In this document: positions 1 through 6,115 of the stretch, piece after piece
Position numbering within the stretch: position 1 is the first letter of the stretch
How the letters are laid out: each line of letters begins with the position of its first letter
From: Rhodoplanes sp049284695
GTDB taxonomy: Bacteria > Pseudomonadota > Alphaproteobacteria > Rhizobiales > Xanthobacteraceae
Assembly: GCA_049284695.1 (NCBI GenBank)
Contig: JBAPYK010000237.1
Coordinates: forward strand, 1 to 7,371
DNA length: 7,371 bases
Reading direction: 5' to 3'
Position numbers and translations under genes: made by a program
The notes under the pieces: model-generated
Databases searched by the model: none
Told to the model about the DNA's origin: nothing
The model's input: the letters and a program-made list of their open reading frames with translations, nothing else

Positions 1-134
1 GCAAAAGCTGCTCGTAGCGCTGGAACGCTTCGCCGTATTGACCCCGCGACTTCGCAAGCTCTCCGGCAAGGACGTAGGCCGCTGTCATGGCGAGCGCTGT
101 GCCCTGCCCGCCAAGCAGCGAAATGCAATTGGCC
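1..134 (-). pseudogene. C-terminal-region fragment of an FAD-dependent monooxygenase (5' part missing, runs off the left edge)
   Basis: Read on the minus strand, in the frame shifted by one base from the SpoIIAA-like start next to it, this stretch encodes LANCISLLGGQGTALAMTAA, then YVLAGELAKSRGQYGEAFQRYEQLL, and continues out of the window. This matches the last FAD-contacting segment of PHBH-type (UbiH/TetX-like) monooxygenases. There a GDAA-x-C-x-S-L-L-x-G-Q-G-x-x-L-A-M motif caps the flavin and is followed by the helix with AYVLAGEL. The family is about 370-400 residues long. Only some 44 residues from the C-terminal third are visible, and nothing of the N-terminal GxGxxG Rossmann motif lies upstream; that space is occupied by another gene's start. 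The usual GDAA just before ANC is absent, which puts the break there. No start or ribosome site belongs to this fragment, so it is probably not expressed as an enzyme. The family call is firm; the substrate is unknown. Confidence 0.72.
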
Positions 135-353
135 AAGGTGGCCGAACCCAACGCGCAGGTCCTTCCGCATTGCGCCCAAATCCATTCCGTCGAACCCCGG
201 TCCGATTTCATAGTAAAATCGCAGCTTCTTGTTTCGCGTGAGCGCCTTTTCGACCGCAGGAATCAGGACGTTGTCATCGTCCTGCGCGGTGACTTGCCCT
301 TCCGCGCGAACGGCGACAACATTGTCGGGAAATCCTTCCATCAGCGTGATCAT
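135..353 (-). pseudogene. SpoIIAA-like (STAS/SEC14 domain) protein, truncated after about 73 residues
   Basis: The reading frame starts at the ATG at 353-351, with AGAGGT at 365-360 six bases upstream as ribosome site. It begins MITLMEGFPDNVVAVRAEGQ, followed by VTAQDDDNVLIPAVEKAL, an RFYYEIGPGFDG strand and a GAMRKDLRVGFGHL helix. This is the usual first half of the SpoIIAA-like family (PF11964; bacterial proteins of about 120-130 residues related to STAS/CRAL-TRIO folds, function poorly defined). The second half normally continues with a W-E-R-x-A-x-V-T-D strand and a final acidic helix. Here the similarity stops abruptly at FGHL near position 135, and the frame runs on through monooxygenase DNA in the wrong phase (GQLHFAAWRAGHSARHD...) without a stop before the window edge. 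The start and ribosome site look intact, so a chimeric polypeptide of at least 117 residues could still be made, but it would lack half of the domain. Family call fairly sure; status as broken gene inferred. Confidence 0.7.
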
Positions 354-416
354 GGGGCGACCTCTTTACCAACATAAATTTGTCTTGCCAGCGCGCTGAC
401 GCAGCAGCCGAAAACG

Positions 417-443
417 AATTGGCCGGGACAAGCCCGGCCAATT
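417..443 (-). terminator. Intrinsic terminator of the caspase-family gene
   Basis: A perfect 11-bp inverted repeat (arms AATTGGCCGGG and CCCGGCCAATT) encloses the five-base loop ACAAG. It lies 29 bases beyond the caspase-gene stop codon. In the minus-strand transcript the hairpin is followed by CGTTTTC, a short U-run. The GC-rich stem, position and following U's fit a Rho-independent terminator. The U-tract is short, so efficiency is uncertain. Confidence 0.75.
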
Positions 444-472
444 CCTCGCAAACAGCGCGTTTTGCGCTCCCA

Positions 473-2344
473 TCAGCGGCGGCCAAATTGCATGCCGCCG
501 CCGAACCGCATGCCCGATCCTCCACCCATCGCCGGGCGCATCGACATCGTACGCATGGGACCACCCGTCATCTTCGGTCCGCTGAGCTTGGTTTGCGACA
601 TGGTCTGCGATTTGATCATCGTCGGCGTCTTGCCGACGACATGTGGCTTATTGATCATCTTCGGCTTGTCGATGGACACCGGTTTGGCGCTCACGCGCTT
701 GTCGATAACGGGCTTCACCACGGGACTCTTGTCGATGATCGGCTTTACGACATGCGGCTTGTCGATCACCGGTTTGCCGAGGATCGGCTTGTCGATGATT
801 GGCTTGTCGATGACGGGCTTGCCGATAATCGGCTTGTCGGTGCCCGGCTTATCGATAATGGGCTTGCCGATAATCGGCTTGTCGATGCCCGGCTTGTCGA
901 TGACGGGCTTGCCGATAATCGGCTTGTCGATGCCCGGCTTATCGATGACGGGCTTGCCGATAATCGGCTTGTCGATGCCCGGCTTATCGATACCGGGCTT
1001 GCCCATATGCGGCTTCTCCATATCCGGCTTTCCATGCCGCCTGCCGAAAAACGGAAGCCCAAAGATGGGTGGTTGCGAGACGACCGAAGGCACCTCAAAC
1101 GGCGGCGTCGCCACGACTGAACGTGGCGTCACCTCGTTGTCGAGCGAAGCGCGGCGCTCGGGCTTGGCAACGTCGGTGCGTCGCATCCGTGTCGGCTTGC
1201 AGGCGCGAGCGTCGGCGCTGAGCGACCGGCTGTCGGTGCGGCTGACCAGCCGTTGCGCGGTCGAAGCGTAGTCGCTGCTCGGATAGCTCGCCAGGAACTC
1301 GCGATAGGCCGCCGGCGAATTGATGGTCACCGCTTCGTGCCAAGCGACCAGCTCCTGCCGGCGATCGAGCAGGCTGCGCACACGCGGAGCAAAGCTCTCG
1401 CTCGGATAGATCTCGAGAAAGGCCTCATAGGCCTCAAGCGAATCCTCGCGAATCACCACCTCATAGGCTTCGCGCGGCGATTTCATCCGCAGCTCATCCT
1501 GCCAGCCTTCGGCCGTCCGGCCGAACGGCGGTGAGCCGGATGACGCAAGCTGACCGGCGGAGGCCGAACCGGTGGTTTCCGCCTTGCCCTGGAAGAACGA
1601 GAAATCGCCGGTGAGCGAAGAACTCTCCCACGGGGTCTGCCGGCCGTCAGTCGCTTGGTGCACGGTATAACGCACGCGCTTCAAGGCTTGCTCGATTGGA
1701 ATTCCGGGCTCGCGCGCCGCGGTAAGGAAGGCGCTGGTGTAGGGGCTGTTGCGGCCTTCGCCGTCCTCGGCCTCCGATCCCGGCGCGGTCGCATAAGAGA
1801 CAATCGAGCCGTTGGGCGCATCGACGATGGCGAGCCCCCGCCCGCCAGTCTTGTTGAGCTCCGAGAACGGATTGTTGCGACAAGCGTCGAGCATCACGAT
1901 ACGCGTCTTGCTCGGGACCGCGGCAAGCGCGTTCATCAGGTCGGCGAGCCGCAAGGTCTGCAGCGGCACGTCGGCTTCCTGCTTGATGTTGGCGTCGACC
2001 GGGACGAGGTAGTTGTCGCCGTCGACCTGCAGCCCGTGTCCACCGTAATAGACGAGCGCGACCGTATCCGGACCCTTGCTCGCGACCTTGCGGGCGAACT
2101 CGCCGATCGTGCGGCGCATTTCGGTCTGCGTCAGGTTGCGCGCGGTCATCACCTCGAAATGGGCGGATTTCAGAAATTCCGTCATCTGCTTGGCGTCGTT
2201 CGCCGGATTGGGAAGCTGCGGCACCGATTGGTAGGCTGAATTGCCGATGACGAGCGCGATGCGGCTTTCAGCCATGGCGCGGCCGAGGCCGCCAAGGGAT
2301 GCAAGCGCGACCGCGCCCGCCAGGATGAGGGAACGATAGAACAT
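473..2344 (-). CDS. Exported caspase-family (peptidase C14) protein with KP-pentapeptide repeat tail
   Basis: A 623-residue protein. Residues 1-25 form a signal peptide (hydrophobic stretch LILAGAVALASLGG, likely cut after AMA-25), so it should act in the periplasm or outside the cell. Residues 27-250 are a caspase p20-type fold: RIALVIGNSAYQ, the PNPANDA segment, the catalytic His103 in YYGGHG and Cys155 in DACRNNPF, then SYATAPGS and SPYTSAFL. Both catalytic residues are present, so a cysteine peptidase is expected; bacterial relatives cut after Arg or Lys, but this substrate is unknown. Residues 286-370 hold two related helical units (EAYEAFLEIYPS and AAYREFLASYPS). Residues 439-553 are 23 pentapeptides of (D/G)-K-P-x-(I/M/V) type. 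The end is rich in Met and Gly (residues 590-623). The start at 2344 is chosen over an upstream in-frame ATG (2677) because GAGGTG lies six bases before it, the signal peptide begins there, and the extension would overlap nagA. The gene is followed by a terminator. It is 229 bases downstream of nagA and could be read from it or from its own promoter. Confidence 0.92.
   Translation of the reverse strand: MFYRSLILAGAVALASLGGLGRAMAESRIALVIGNSAYQSVPQLPNPANDAKQMTEFLKSAHFEVMTARNLTQTEMRRTIGEFARKVASKGPDTVALVYYGGHGLQVDGDNYLVPVDANIKQEADVPLQTLRLADLMNALAAVPSKTRIVMLDACRNNPFSELNKTGGRGLAIVDAPNGSIVSYATAPGSEAEDGEGRNSPYTSAFLTAAREPGIPIEQALKRVRYTVHQATDGRQTPWESSSLTGDFSFFQGKAETTGSASAGQLASSGSPPFGRTAEGWQDELRMKSPREAYEVVIREDSLEAYEAFLEIYPSESFAPRVRSLLDRRQELVAWHEAVTINSPAAYREFLASYPSSDYASTAQRLVSRTDSRSLSADARACKPTRMRRTDVAKPERRASLDNEVTPRSVVATPPFEVPSVVSQPPIFGLPFFGRRHGKPDMEKPHMGKPGIDKPGIDKPIIGKPVIDKPGIDKPIIGKPVIDKPGIDKPIIGKPIIDKPGTDKPIIGKPVIDKPIIDKPILGKPVIDKPHVVKPIIDKSPVVKPVIDKRVSAKPVSIDKPKMINKPHVVGKTPTMIKSQTMSQTKLSGPKMTGGPMRTMSMRPAMGGGSGMRFGGGMQFGRR
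686..1030. repeat. In-frame tandem repeats (15-bp unit; 45-bp higher-order unit) in the caspase gene
   Basis: A 15-bp period encodes 23 consecutive pentapeptides in exact register (caspase residues 439-553). Within it, four 45-bp copies start at 821, 866, 911 and 956, each encoding a 15-residue block of the type GKPVIDKPGIDKPII. The second and third copies differ by one base, and the third and fourth by two. Toward the C-terminus (positions 686-760) the units degenerate to forms such as DKSPV and DKRVS. A degenerate K-P pattern continues to about 640. The near-identity at DNA level points to recent expansion by slippage or unequal recombination, so copy number probably varies between strains. 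There are no unique spacers, so it is not a CRISPR array. Because the unit is a multiple of three with no stop in any phase, false open frames appear on both strands here. Confidence 0.93.
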
Positions 2345-2491
2345 GGGTTGCACCTCGCGCGCTGTCACGCTCCCCGACAGATCCGCCGGGCGTGAGCGCC
2401 GCAACGAACCTGCGTGCTTCTCCGCCGCATTCTTTCCGCCGGTCGGAGTCGCCGTCTCGGTACCGTCATTGCAGCTTGCCGCGGTGCGCAC

Positions 2492-2507
2492 TGTGATCGT
2501 GATCACA
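2492..2507. promoter_or_regulatory. CRP-like operator TGTGA-N6-TCACA upstream of the caspase gene
   Basis: The 16 bases TGTGATCGTGATCACA match both half-sites of the classical CRP consensus exactly, with the correct six-base spacing. They lie about 148 bases upstream of the caspase start and 67 bases beyond the nagA stop, in the only sizeable gap between these same-strand genes. I could not place convincing -35/-10 boxes for the caspase gene, so the site's distance to a transcription start is unknown. Alphaproteobacterial CRP/FNR proteins often prefer variant half-sites, and the regulator is not in this window. A chance match of ten fixed bases is unlikely in 229 bases, but function is inferred. 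Confidence 0.5.
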
Positions 2508-2573
2508 CAAGACGCGCTTCGGGTCGGGGCGGCGCGCTTCGCGCAGGAACGGCGCTTGGGGCTGCCCGTCCAC

Positions 2574-3725
2574 CTAAACAGCGGTGGCTCTGCCGGCGAC
2601 CCAGGTATCGAGCACCTCAAGACCGATCGGGTCGAAGGCGACCAAGTCGGCGCGGTATCCTGGCGCGAGGCGGCCAAGCATGCGGTCGAGACCGAGGAAG
2701 CCCGCGGGGTGCGCGGACGCGAACCGCAGTGCGTCTTCCAAGTGCACGCCGAGCAGCTGTACGCAGTTGCGGACCGCCGCCGCCATGTTCAATGCAGACC
2801 CGGCCAGCACCCCATCATCGCGCACGCATCGTCCGTCGCGAACCGTGATGCGCCCGCCGTAGAGCGCAAACGTCGTGCGGCTTCCCCCGACCGGCGGCAT
2901 GGCGTCGGTCACCAGCATAGGCCTGGCCGCACCCCGCAAGGCGAGCCGCAGCATCGCGGGATCGACATGCGCGCCGTCCACGATCATGCCGAACCACGCA
3001 TCGGGAGATTCCAGCGCGGCCGCGATCGGCCCGGGCTCGCGGCTCGCCATCGGGCGCATCGCATTGAAGAGGTGGGTGAAGCCGGTCAACCCTTCGGCCA
3101 TGGCCGCGCGGGTCTCGGCGTAGGTGGCCATCGAATGACCGAGGCAGACCCGGACGCCGGCGCGCGCCAGCTGACCAATGAACCCTTGCGGCGTCCGCTC
3201 GGGCGCGAGCGTGACCACGGTCGCCCCACGACGCGGCGCGGCAAGCAATGCACCGTCCTCCGCGGCAGGAACGCGGATATAGCGCTGCTCGTGCACGCCC
3301 GGCCGCTCCGGCGAAAGAAACGGGCCTTCGAGGTGGATGCCGAGGACGCCGGGATCGACATCGACCACTTCCCGCACGGCGGCGATCGCCGCGCGCATTT
3401 TCTCCGCGGAGTCGGTGATCAGCGTCGGCAGCAGCGCCGTTGTGCCGAACTTGCGATGCGCGGCGGCGATCGTGCGAATTCCTTCGACCGTCGGCATGTC
3501 GTTGAACAAGACGTCGCCGCCGCCATTGACCTGCACGTCGATGAAGCCGGGCGCGAGCCATGCGCCATCGGGCAACGCGCGCAGCGGCATCGCCACGGCA
3601 ACCTCTTCGCGGGGCGCGATCGCGACGATGAATGCGCCCTCGATGACGACCGCGGCGTTGCGGTGAACGACGGCGCCGTCGAACACATAGTCCGCTGCGA
3701 TGGCGTGCCGCGTCGCCGTGCTCAT
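2574..3725 (-). CDS. nagA: N-acetylglucosamine-6-phosphate deacetylase
   Basis: A 383-residue cytoplasmic amidohydrolase that removes acetate from GlcNAc-6-phosphate to give GlcN-6-phosphate, in amino-sugar and cell-wall-sugar catabolism or recycling. The length fits the family (about 380). Residues 58-69 read LAPGFIDVQVNG, the NagA version of the first metal-site strand, which lacks the HxH of other amidohydrolases. GIHLEGPFLSP carries the metal ligand Glu133; CLGHS (His197) and FTHLFNAM (His218) are the next two ligands. DGAHVDP (His253) binds substrate, and VTDAMPP holds the catalytic Asp274. The C-terminal LAPGYRADLVAFDP closes the small beta domain. The start at 3725 is chosen because its ATG overlaps the TGA of the upstream SIS gene (ATGA), a typical coupled start. 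An in-frame extension of 34 residues would run into that gene and adds an unrelated Arg-rich stretch. No strong terminator is seen after the stop. Confidence 0.96.
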   Translation of the reverse strand: MSTATRHAIAADYVFDGAVVHRNAAVVIEGAFIVAIAPREEVAVAMPLRALPDGAWLAPGFIDVQVNGGGDVLFNDMPTVEGIRTIAAAHRKFGTTALLPTLITDSAEKMRAAIAAVREVVDVDPGVLGIHLEGPFLSPERPGVHEQRYIRVPAAEDGALLAAPRRGATVVTLAPERTPQGFIGQLARAGVRVCLGHSMATYAETRAAMAEGLTGFTHLFNAMRPMASREPGPIAAALESPDAWFGMIVDGAHVDPAMLRLALRGAARPMLVTDAMPPVGGSRTTFALYGGRITVRDGRCVRDDGVLAGSALNMAAAVRNCVQLLGVHLEDALRFASAHPAGFLGLDRMLGRLAPGYRADLVAFDPIGLEVLDTWVAGRATAV

Positions 3726-4750
3726 CGCGTGCGCGTCACTTTCTGCAAATGGCGGGGCCGGTTGACGTCGACGCCGCGCCGTTCGGCAATGCGGATCGCA
3801 AGCGCATAGAAGCTTTGTATCAGACACACGGCGTCGGCGTCCGGATGATCGGGGGCGAGCACCGGCAGCCGCCCCGCCGCCGCTTCGCCGTGTTCGGCGG
3901 AAAGCAGCGCCGCGCCCTTGCCGCGCAGATCGGCCGCAAGCGCGCGCATTCCGGTCGCGGCGGCGTCGGTCGGCATGAACATCAGAATGGGATAGAGCGG
4001 CGACACCAGCGCCACCGGGCCGTGCTGGAACTCGGCGCTGCTGAAGGCTTCGGCGTGGAGATTGCTCGTCTCCTTGAGCTTCAGCGCCGCCTCGCGCGCG
4101 ATCGCCAGCGTCGGCCCGCGGCCAATGGTGATGAGGCTGTTCGCCTGCGCCACAACGCCGACCGCGGAACCCCAGTCGAGTTCGACCGCAGCCGCGAGGC
4201 GATCGGGCAGACGATCAATCGCCGCGCCGAGGGCTTCGTCGCCGGTCCACGCCGCCGTCAGCCGCAACAGCGCGGCAAGGGCGGCGATGAAGGATTTCGT
4301 CGCTGCAATGCTCAGCTCGGGTCCGGCCGCCATCGGCAGGGCGATGTGGCAGGCCGCGGCCAAGGGGCTATCGGTATCGTTCACGATGGCGACGGTCAAA
4401 GCGCCTGCCGCCTTCGCCATCGACGCGAACTCGGCAAGGTCGTCGCTGCGCCCCGACTGCGAAATCGTTAGAAGAAGCTGGTCCTTGAGCCGCATGCGCT
4501 CGCCATAGACCGTGGCGATATTCGGCGCGGCGGCGGCGACGGGGATGCCGAGATAGCGTTCGATCAAGTGCTTGCCGAAGGTCGCCGCATGCGCGGAGCT
4601 GCCGCGCGCGCAAGTGACCACGACTTGGGGCGGGTTGCGCCGTATCCGGGCAGCAAGCTCGGCTATCGGTTCGGCCAAGTTTTTCTGCCGTCGCACCACC
4701 GCGGGCGCTTCCCGCAGCTCCGCAGCCATCCCGATCTCGTGGTCGGTCAT
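3722..4750 (-). CDS. Double SIS-domain sugar-phosphate protein, probable glucosamine-6-phosphate deaminase (NagB-II type)
   Basis: A 342-residue protein with two SIS domains (about residues 40-180 and 200-335), like the isomerase half of GlmS but without the N-terminal glutaminase domain and its Cys. Visible motifs are CARGSSAHAA (48-56), TISQSGRSDDL (95-105), GPELSIAATKSF (143-154), then GRGPTLAIAREAALKLKE (210-227) with SNLHAEAF and EFQHGPVAL. The Ser-rich loops bind the sugar phosphate; the Glu/Lys/His residues of the second domain match the GlmS-type active site. Lacking a glutaminase domain and sitting directly before nagA, it most likely catalyses GlcN-6-phosphate to fructose-6-phosphate plus ammonia. 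AgaS-like isomerases and fructosamine deglycases share the fold, so substrate is inferred from context. It is the first gene of the visible operon and overlaps nagA by four bases. The start at 4750 has a GGGGGA ribosome site eight bases away; Met8 is an alternative. No sugar kinase, phosphotransferase or GntR regulator gene is in the window. Confidence 0.88.
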   Translation of the reverse strand: MTDHEIGMAAELREAPAVVRRQKNLAEPIAELAARIRRNPPQVVVTCARGSSAHAATFGKHLIERYLGIPVAAAAPNIATVYGERMRLKDQLLLTISQSGRSDDLAEFASMAKAAGALTVAIVNDTDSPLAAACHIALPMAAGPELSIAATKSFIAALAALLRLTAAWTGDEALGAAIDRLPDRLAAAVELDWGSAVGVVAQANSLITIGRGPTLAIAREAALKLKETSNLHAEAFSSAEFQHGPVALVSPLYPILMFMPTDAAATGMRALAADLRGKGAALLSAEHGEAAAGRLPVLAPDHPDADAVCLIQSFYALAIRIAERRGVDVNRPRHLQKVTRTR

Positions 4751-5171
4751 TGCCGATGTCCCCCGGCGGCGTTTGACGACCCTGGGACAAATTCCGGTCT
4801 GACGGAATCGGACCTCGTTCTGTTGGTTCTTCGACGCATGTCCAGTGTGGGGCTTGAATCACGAACCGGTATCGACCTTGGCCTAACTTGTGCGGCCTGA
4901 TTCGAGCGTTTCTTTTCTCGCCGGCGCGGCCGTGTGTCGCTGATGGTACGCCGGCCTGCGCCACTAAGCGGTCGCCCCGCGGCGCTCGGTCGGCGCGAAA
5001 ATCGCAGCTATGTCAATCAATTATGGTGTGGCTTCGGCTTCCGCACCTTCGCGCATGACCGATGGTTCTTCCCTTGAGGCCGCGTGCGCAAGTCGTCGGG
5101 GCTCCATTCCTCTCTGGCGAAGCCGACAGGACCTATAGCGGGTGGCGGGCGATTGCGCTAACTCCAGGCGC
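4751..5171. other. Intergenic region between the divergent nag operon and the CoA-binding gene
   Basis: These 421 bases hold no gene that I can support. Open frames here show no recognisable domain, and the longest are extensions or shadows of the SIS gene. The region must carry the nag-operon promoter, and probably that of the CoA-binding gene, since the two are divergent. An AT-richer patch near 5005-5025 (including minus-strand TTGACA at 5016-5011) hints at a promoter, but no matching -10 box lies at 16-18 bases. An inverted repeat at 4791-4808 is listed separately. The unusually long 5' region could also hold a small RNA or leader, but I see no clear hairpin-plus-U signal. Confidence 0.6.
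4791..4808. promoter_or_regulatory. Possible operator: inverted repeat ATTCCG-N6-CGGAAT
   Basis: A perfect 6-bp inverted repeat with a six-base centre lies 41-58 bases upstream of the SIS-gene start, where a repressor of the nag operon would bind. The motif does not match a GntR/NagR-type consensus that I recognise, and no regulator gene is present. A six-base dyad can arise by chance in this length of DNA, so this is only a candidate. Confidence 0.25.
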
Positions 5172-5759
5172 ATGGACCACGACGTCTACCCCGACAGCTA
5201 TATCCGCGGCATTCTGAGCACGGCGAAGTCGATCGCCATGGTCGGGGTGTCGGCGAACGAGAGCCGGCCGAGCTATTTCGCCTTCAAATATCTGCTCGAA
5301 CGCCGCTATCGGATGATACCGGTGAATCCCGGTCTCGCCGGCAAGGAGCTGCTCGGCCAACGCGTCTATGCCCGCCTTGCCGACATCCCCGAGCCCGTGG
5401 ACATCGTCGATATATTCCGGGCATCGCGCTACGCGCTGCCGATCGTCGAGGAGGCGCTGACATTGTCGCCGCGTCCGCAGGTGATCTGGATGCAGCTCGG
5501 CATCCGCAACGACGCGGCGGCGAAGCTCGCGGAAGCGCAGGGCCTGAAGGTCGTGATGAACCGCTGCCCCAAGATCGAATATGGCAGGCTCTCCTCCGAG
5601 ATCAGCTGGATGGGCGTCAATTCGCGCACGCTGACCTCGAAAAAGCCGGCGCTGTTCGGCCGCGGCATCCAACGCATGTCGCTCGACCGCGTCACCACAT
5701 CCGGGGCGCCGACAGCCGCCTCCGACCGCGCCCTGCGCGAGGACGACAGCCACCACTGA
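5172..5759 (+). CDS. CoA-binding domain protein (YccU type)
   Basis: A 195-residue cytoplasmic protein with a CoA_binding_2 (succinyl-CoA-synthetase-like) Rossmann domain over about residues 18-135. SIAMVGVSANESRPSYFAFK is the nucleotide-binding first strand and loop. It is followed by YRMIPVNPG, LADIPEPVDIVDIFR, VIWMQLGIRNDAAA and VVMNRCPKIEY, all typical of the E. coli YccU family. These stand-alone domains bind CoA or acyl-CoA; the physiological reaction is not established. The family is usually 135-150 residues; here a tail of about 50 residues (from ISWMGVNSRT, ending in a charged DRALREDDSHH) is added and shows no domain. The ATG at 5172 is preferred to an in-frame GTG at 5142 because the protein begins MDHDVYPDSYIRGIL, as relatives do. 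The ribosome site (CCAGG, four bases upstream) is weak, so the start is the least certain part. It is divergent from the nag operon and seems to be a single-gene unit. Confidence 0.85.
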   Translation: MDHDVYPDSYIRGILSTAKSIAMVGVSANESRPSYFAFKYLLERRYRMIPVNPGLAGKELLGQRVYARLADIPEPVDIVDIFRASRYALPIVEEALTLSPRPQVIWMQLGIRNDAAAKLAEAQGLKVVMNRCPKIEYGRLSSEISWMGVNSRTLTSKKPALFGRGIQRMSLDRVTTSGAPTAASDRALREDDSHH

Positions 5760-5778
5760 CGCAACGCCGAGCTTCCCA

Positions 5779-5807
5779 TTGGCGGACGATGCCGGGCTCG
5801 TTATAAA
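5779..5807 (+). promoter_or_regulatory. Sigma-70-type promoter of tRNA-Leu
   Basis: TTGGCG at 5779-5784 and TATAAA at 5802-5807 are separated by 17 bases, close to the housekeeping consensus. Transcription would begin around 5813-5815, only a few bases before the mature tRNA 5' end, leaving a very short leader for RNase P. The position supports the call; the -35 box matches four of six bases. Confidence 0.6.
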
Positions 5808-5816
5808 GGACGGCGA

Positions 5817-5901
5817 GCGGGTGTGGCGGAACTGGTAGACGCGCACGACTCAAAATCGTGTTCCGCAAGGAGTGTCGGTTCGATTCCGACCACCCGCACC
5901 A
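5817..5901 (+). tRNA. tRNA-Leu (anticodon CAA)
   Basis: An 85-base type II (long variable arm) tRNA. The acceptor stem GCGGGTG (5817-5823) pairs with CACCCGC (5891-5897), followed by discriminator A and an encoded CCA. The anticodon stem CACGA/TCGTG encloses the loop CTCAAAA, giving anticodon CAA at 5851-5853, which reads UUG. The variable arm is TCC-GCAA-GGA. The T arm GTCGG/CCGAC encloses TTCGATT. The D arm has the GGTAGAC segment usual for leucine tRNAs. All stems are fully paired, so the gene looks functional. Its 3' end is a typical integrase target; the gene just downstream has different base composition (see findings). Confidence 0.96.
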
Positions 5902-6115
5902 TGCCGACAGCGACTTCCAGCGTTACATGCCGCTCTGCAAGCGCACCAAAACAAAAACTCACACGGGGTCCTTGCTCGCACCCAACGCCGCTTAACGTCA
6001 ATCCCAGCAGCGATCGCTTCTCAATGCTCAACAAAGAGCGGGACAACTTCTCTCCCCGGCGGACTGCATCACCACTCCGTCCGCGTCTGAGTTTTGGTAC
6101 ACACGGGAGTTTACG

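Noticed and set aside
821..1000. CRISPR-like array
   Set aside because: The 45-bp units are directly adjacent with no unique spacers and lie inside a coding frame.
380..1271. Long plus-strand open frames across the repeat region (380-1120 and 462-1271) and a minus-strand one (766-1098)
   Set aside because: They arise because the 15/45-bp repeat is a multiple of three with no stops in other phases. Their products are repeat shadows (such as GLSMTGLPIIGL) with no domains or ribosome sites, and the caspase frame explains the DNA.
2525..2570. GC-rich inverted repeats after the nagA stop
   Set aside because: The stems are only about four pairs (GCGC/GCGC) with no following U-run, too weak to call a terminator.
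2345..2677. 111-residue N-terminal extension of the caspase protein
   Set aside because: It would overlap the nagA end, contains no recognisable domain, and precedes an excellent signal peptide with its own ribosome site at 2344.
2343..3809. 488-residue plus-strand open frame
   Set aside because: It is antisense to nagA. The product is Arg/His/Gly-rich without recognisable motifs, whereas the minus strand gives a clear NagA with all catalytic residues.
3726..3827. 34-residue N-terminal extension of NagA
   Set aside because: It overlaps the SIS gene and has an Arg-rich unrelated sequence. The ATGA-coupled start at 3725 is far more likely.
4988..5016. TTGACA box on the minus strand upstream of the nag operon
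   Set aside because: No -10-like hexamer lies 16-18 bases downstream (the position reads CCGACC), so I do not call a promoter.
5133..5846. 237-residue minus-strand open frame
   Set aside because: It is antisense to the CoA-binding gene and part of the tRNA. The product has no recognisable motif and its codon pattern fits a shadow frame.
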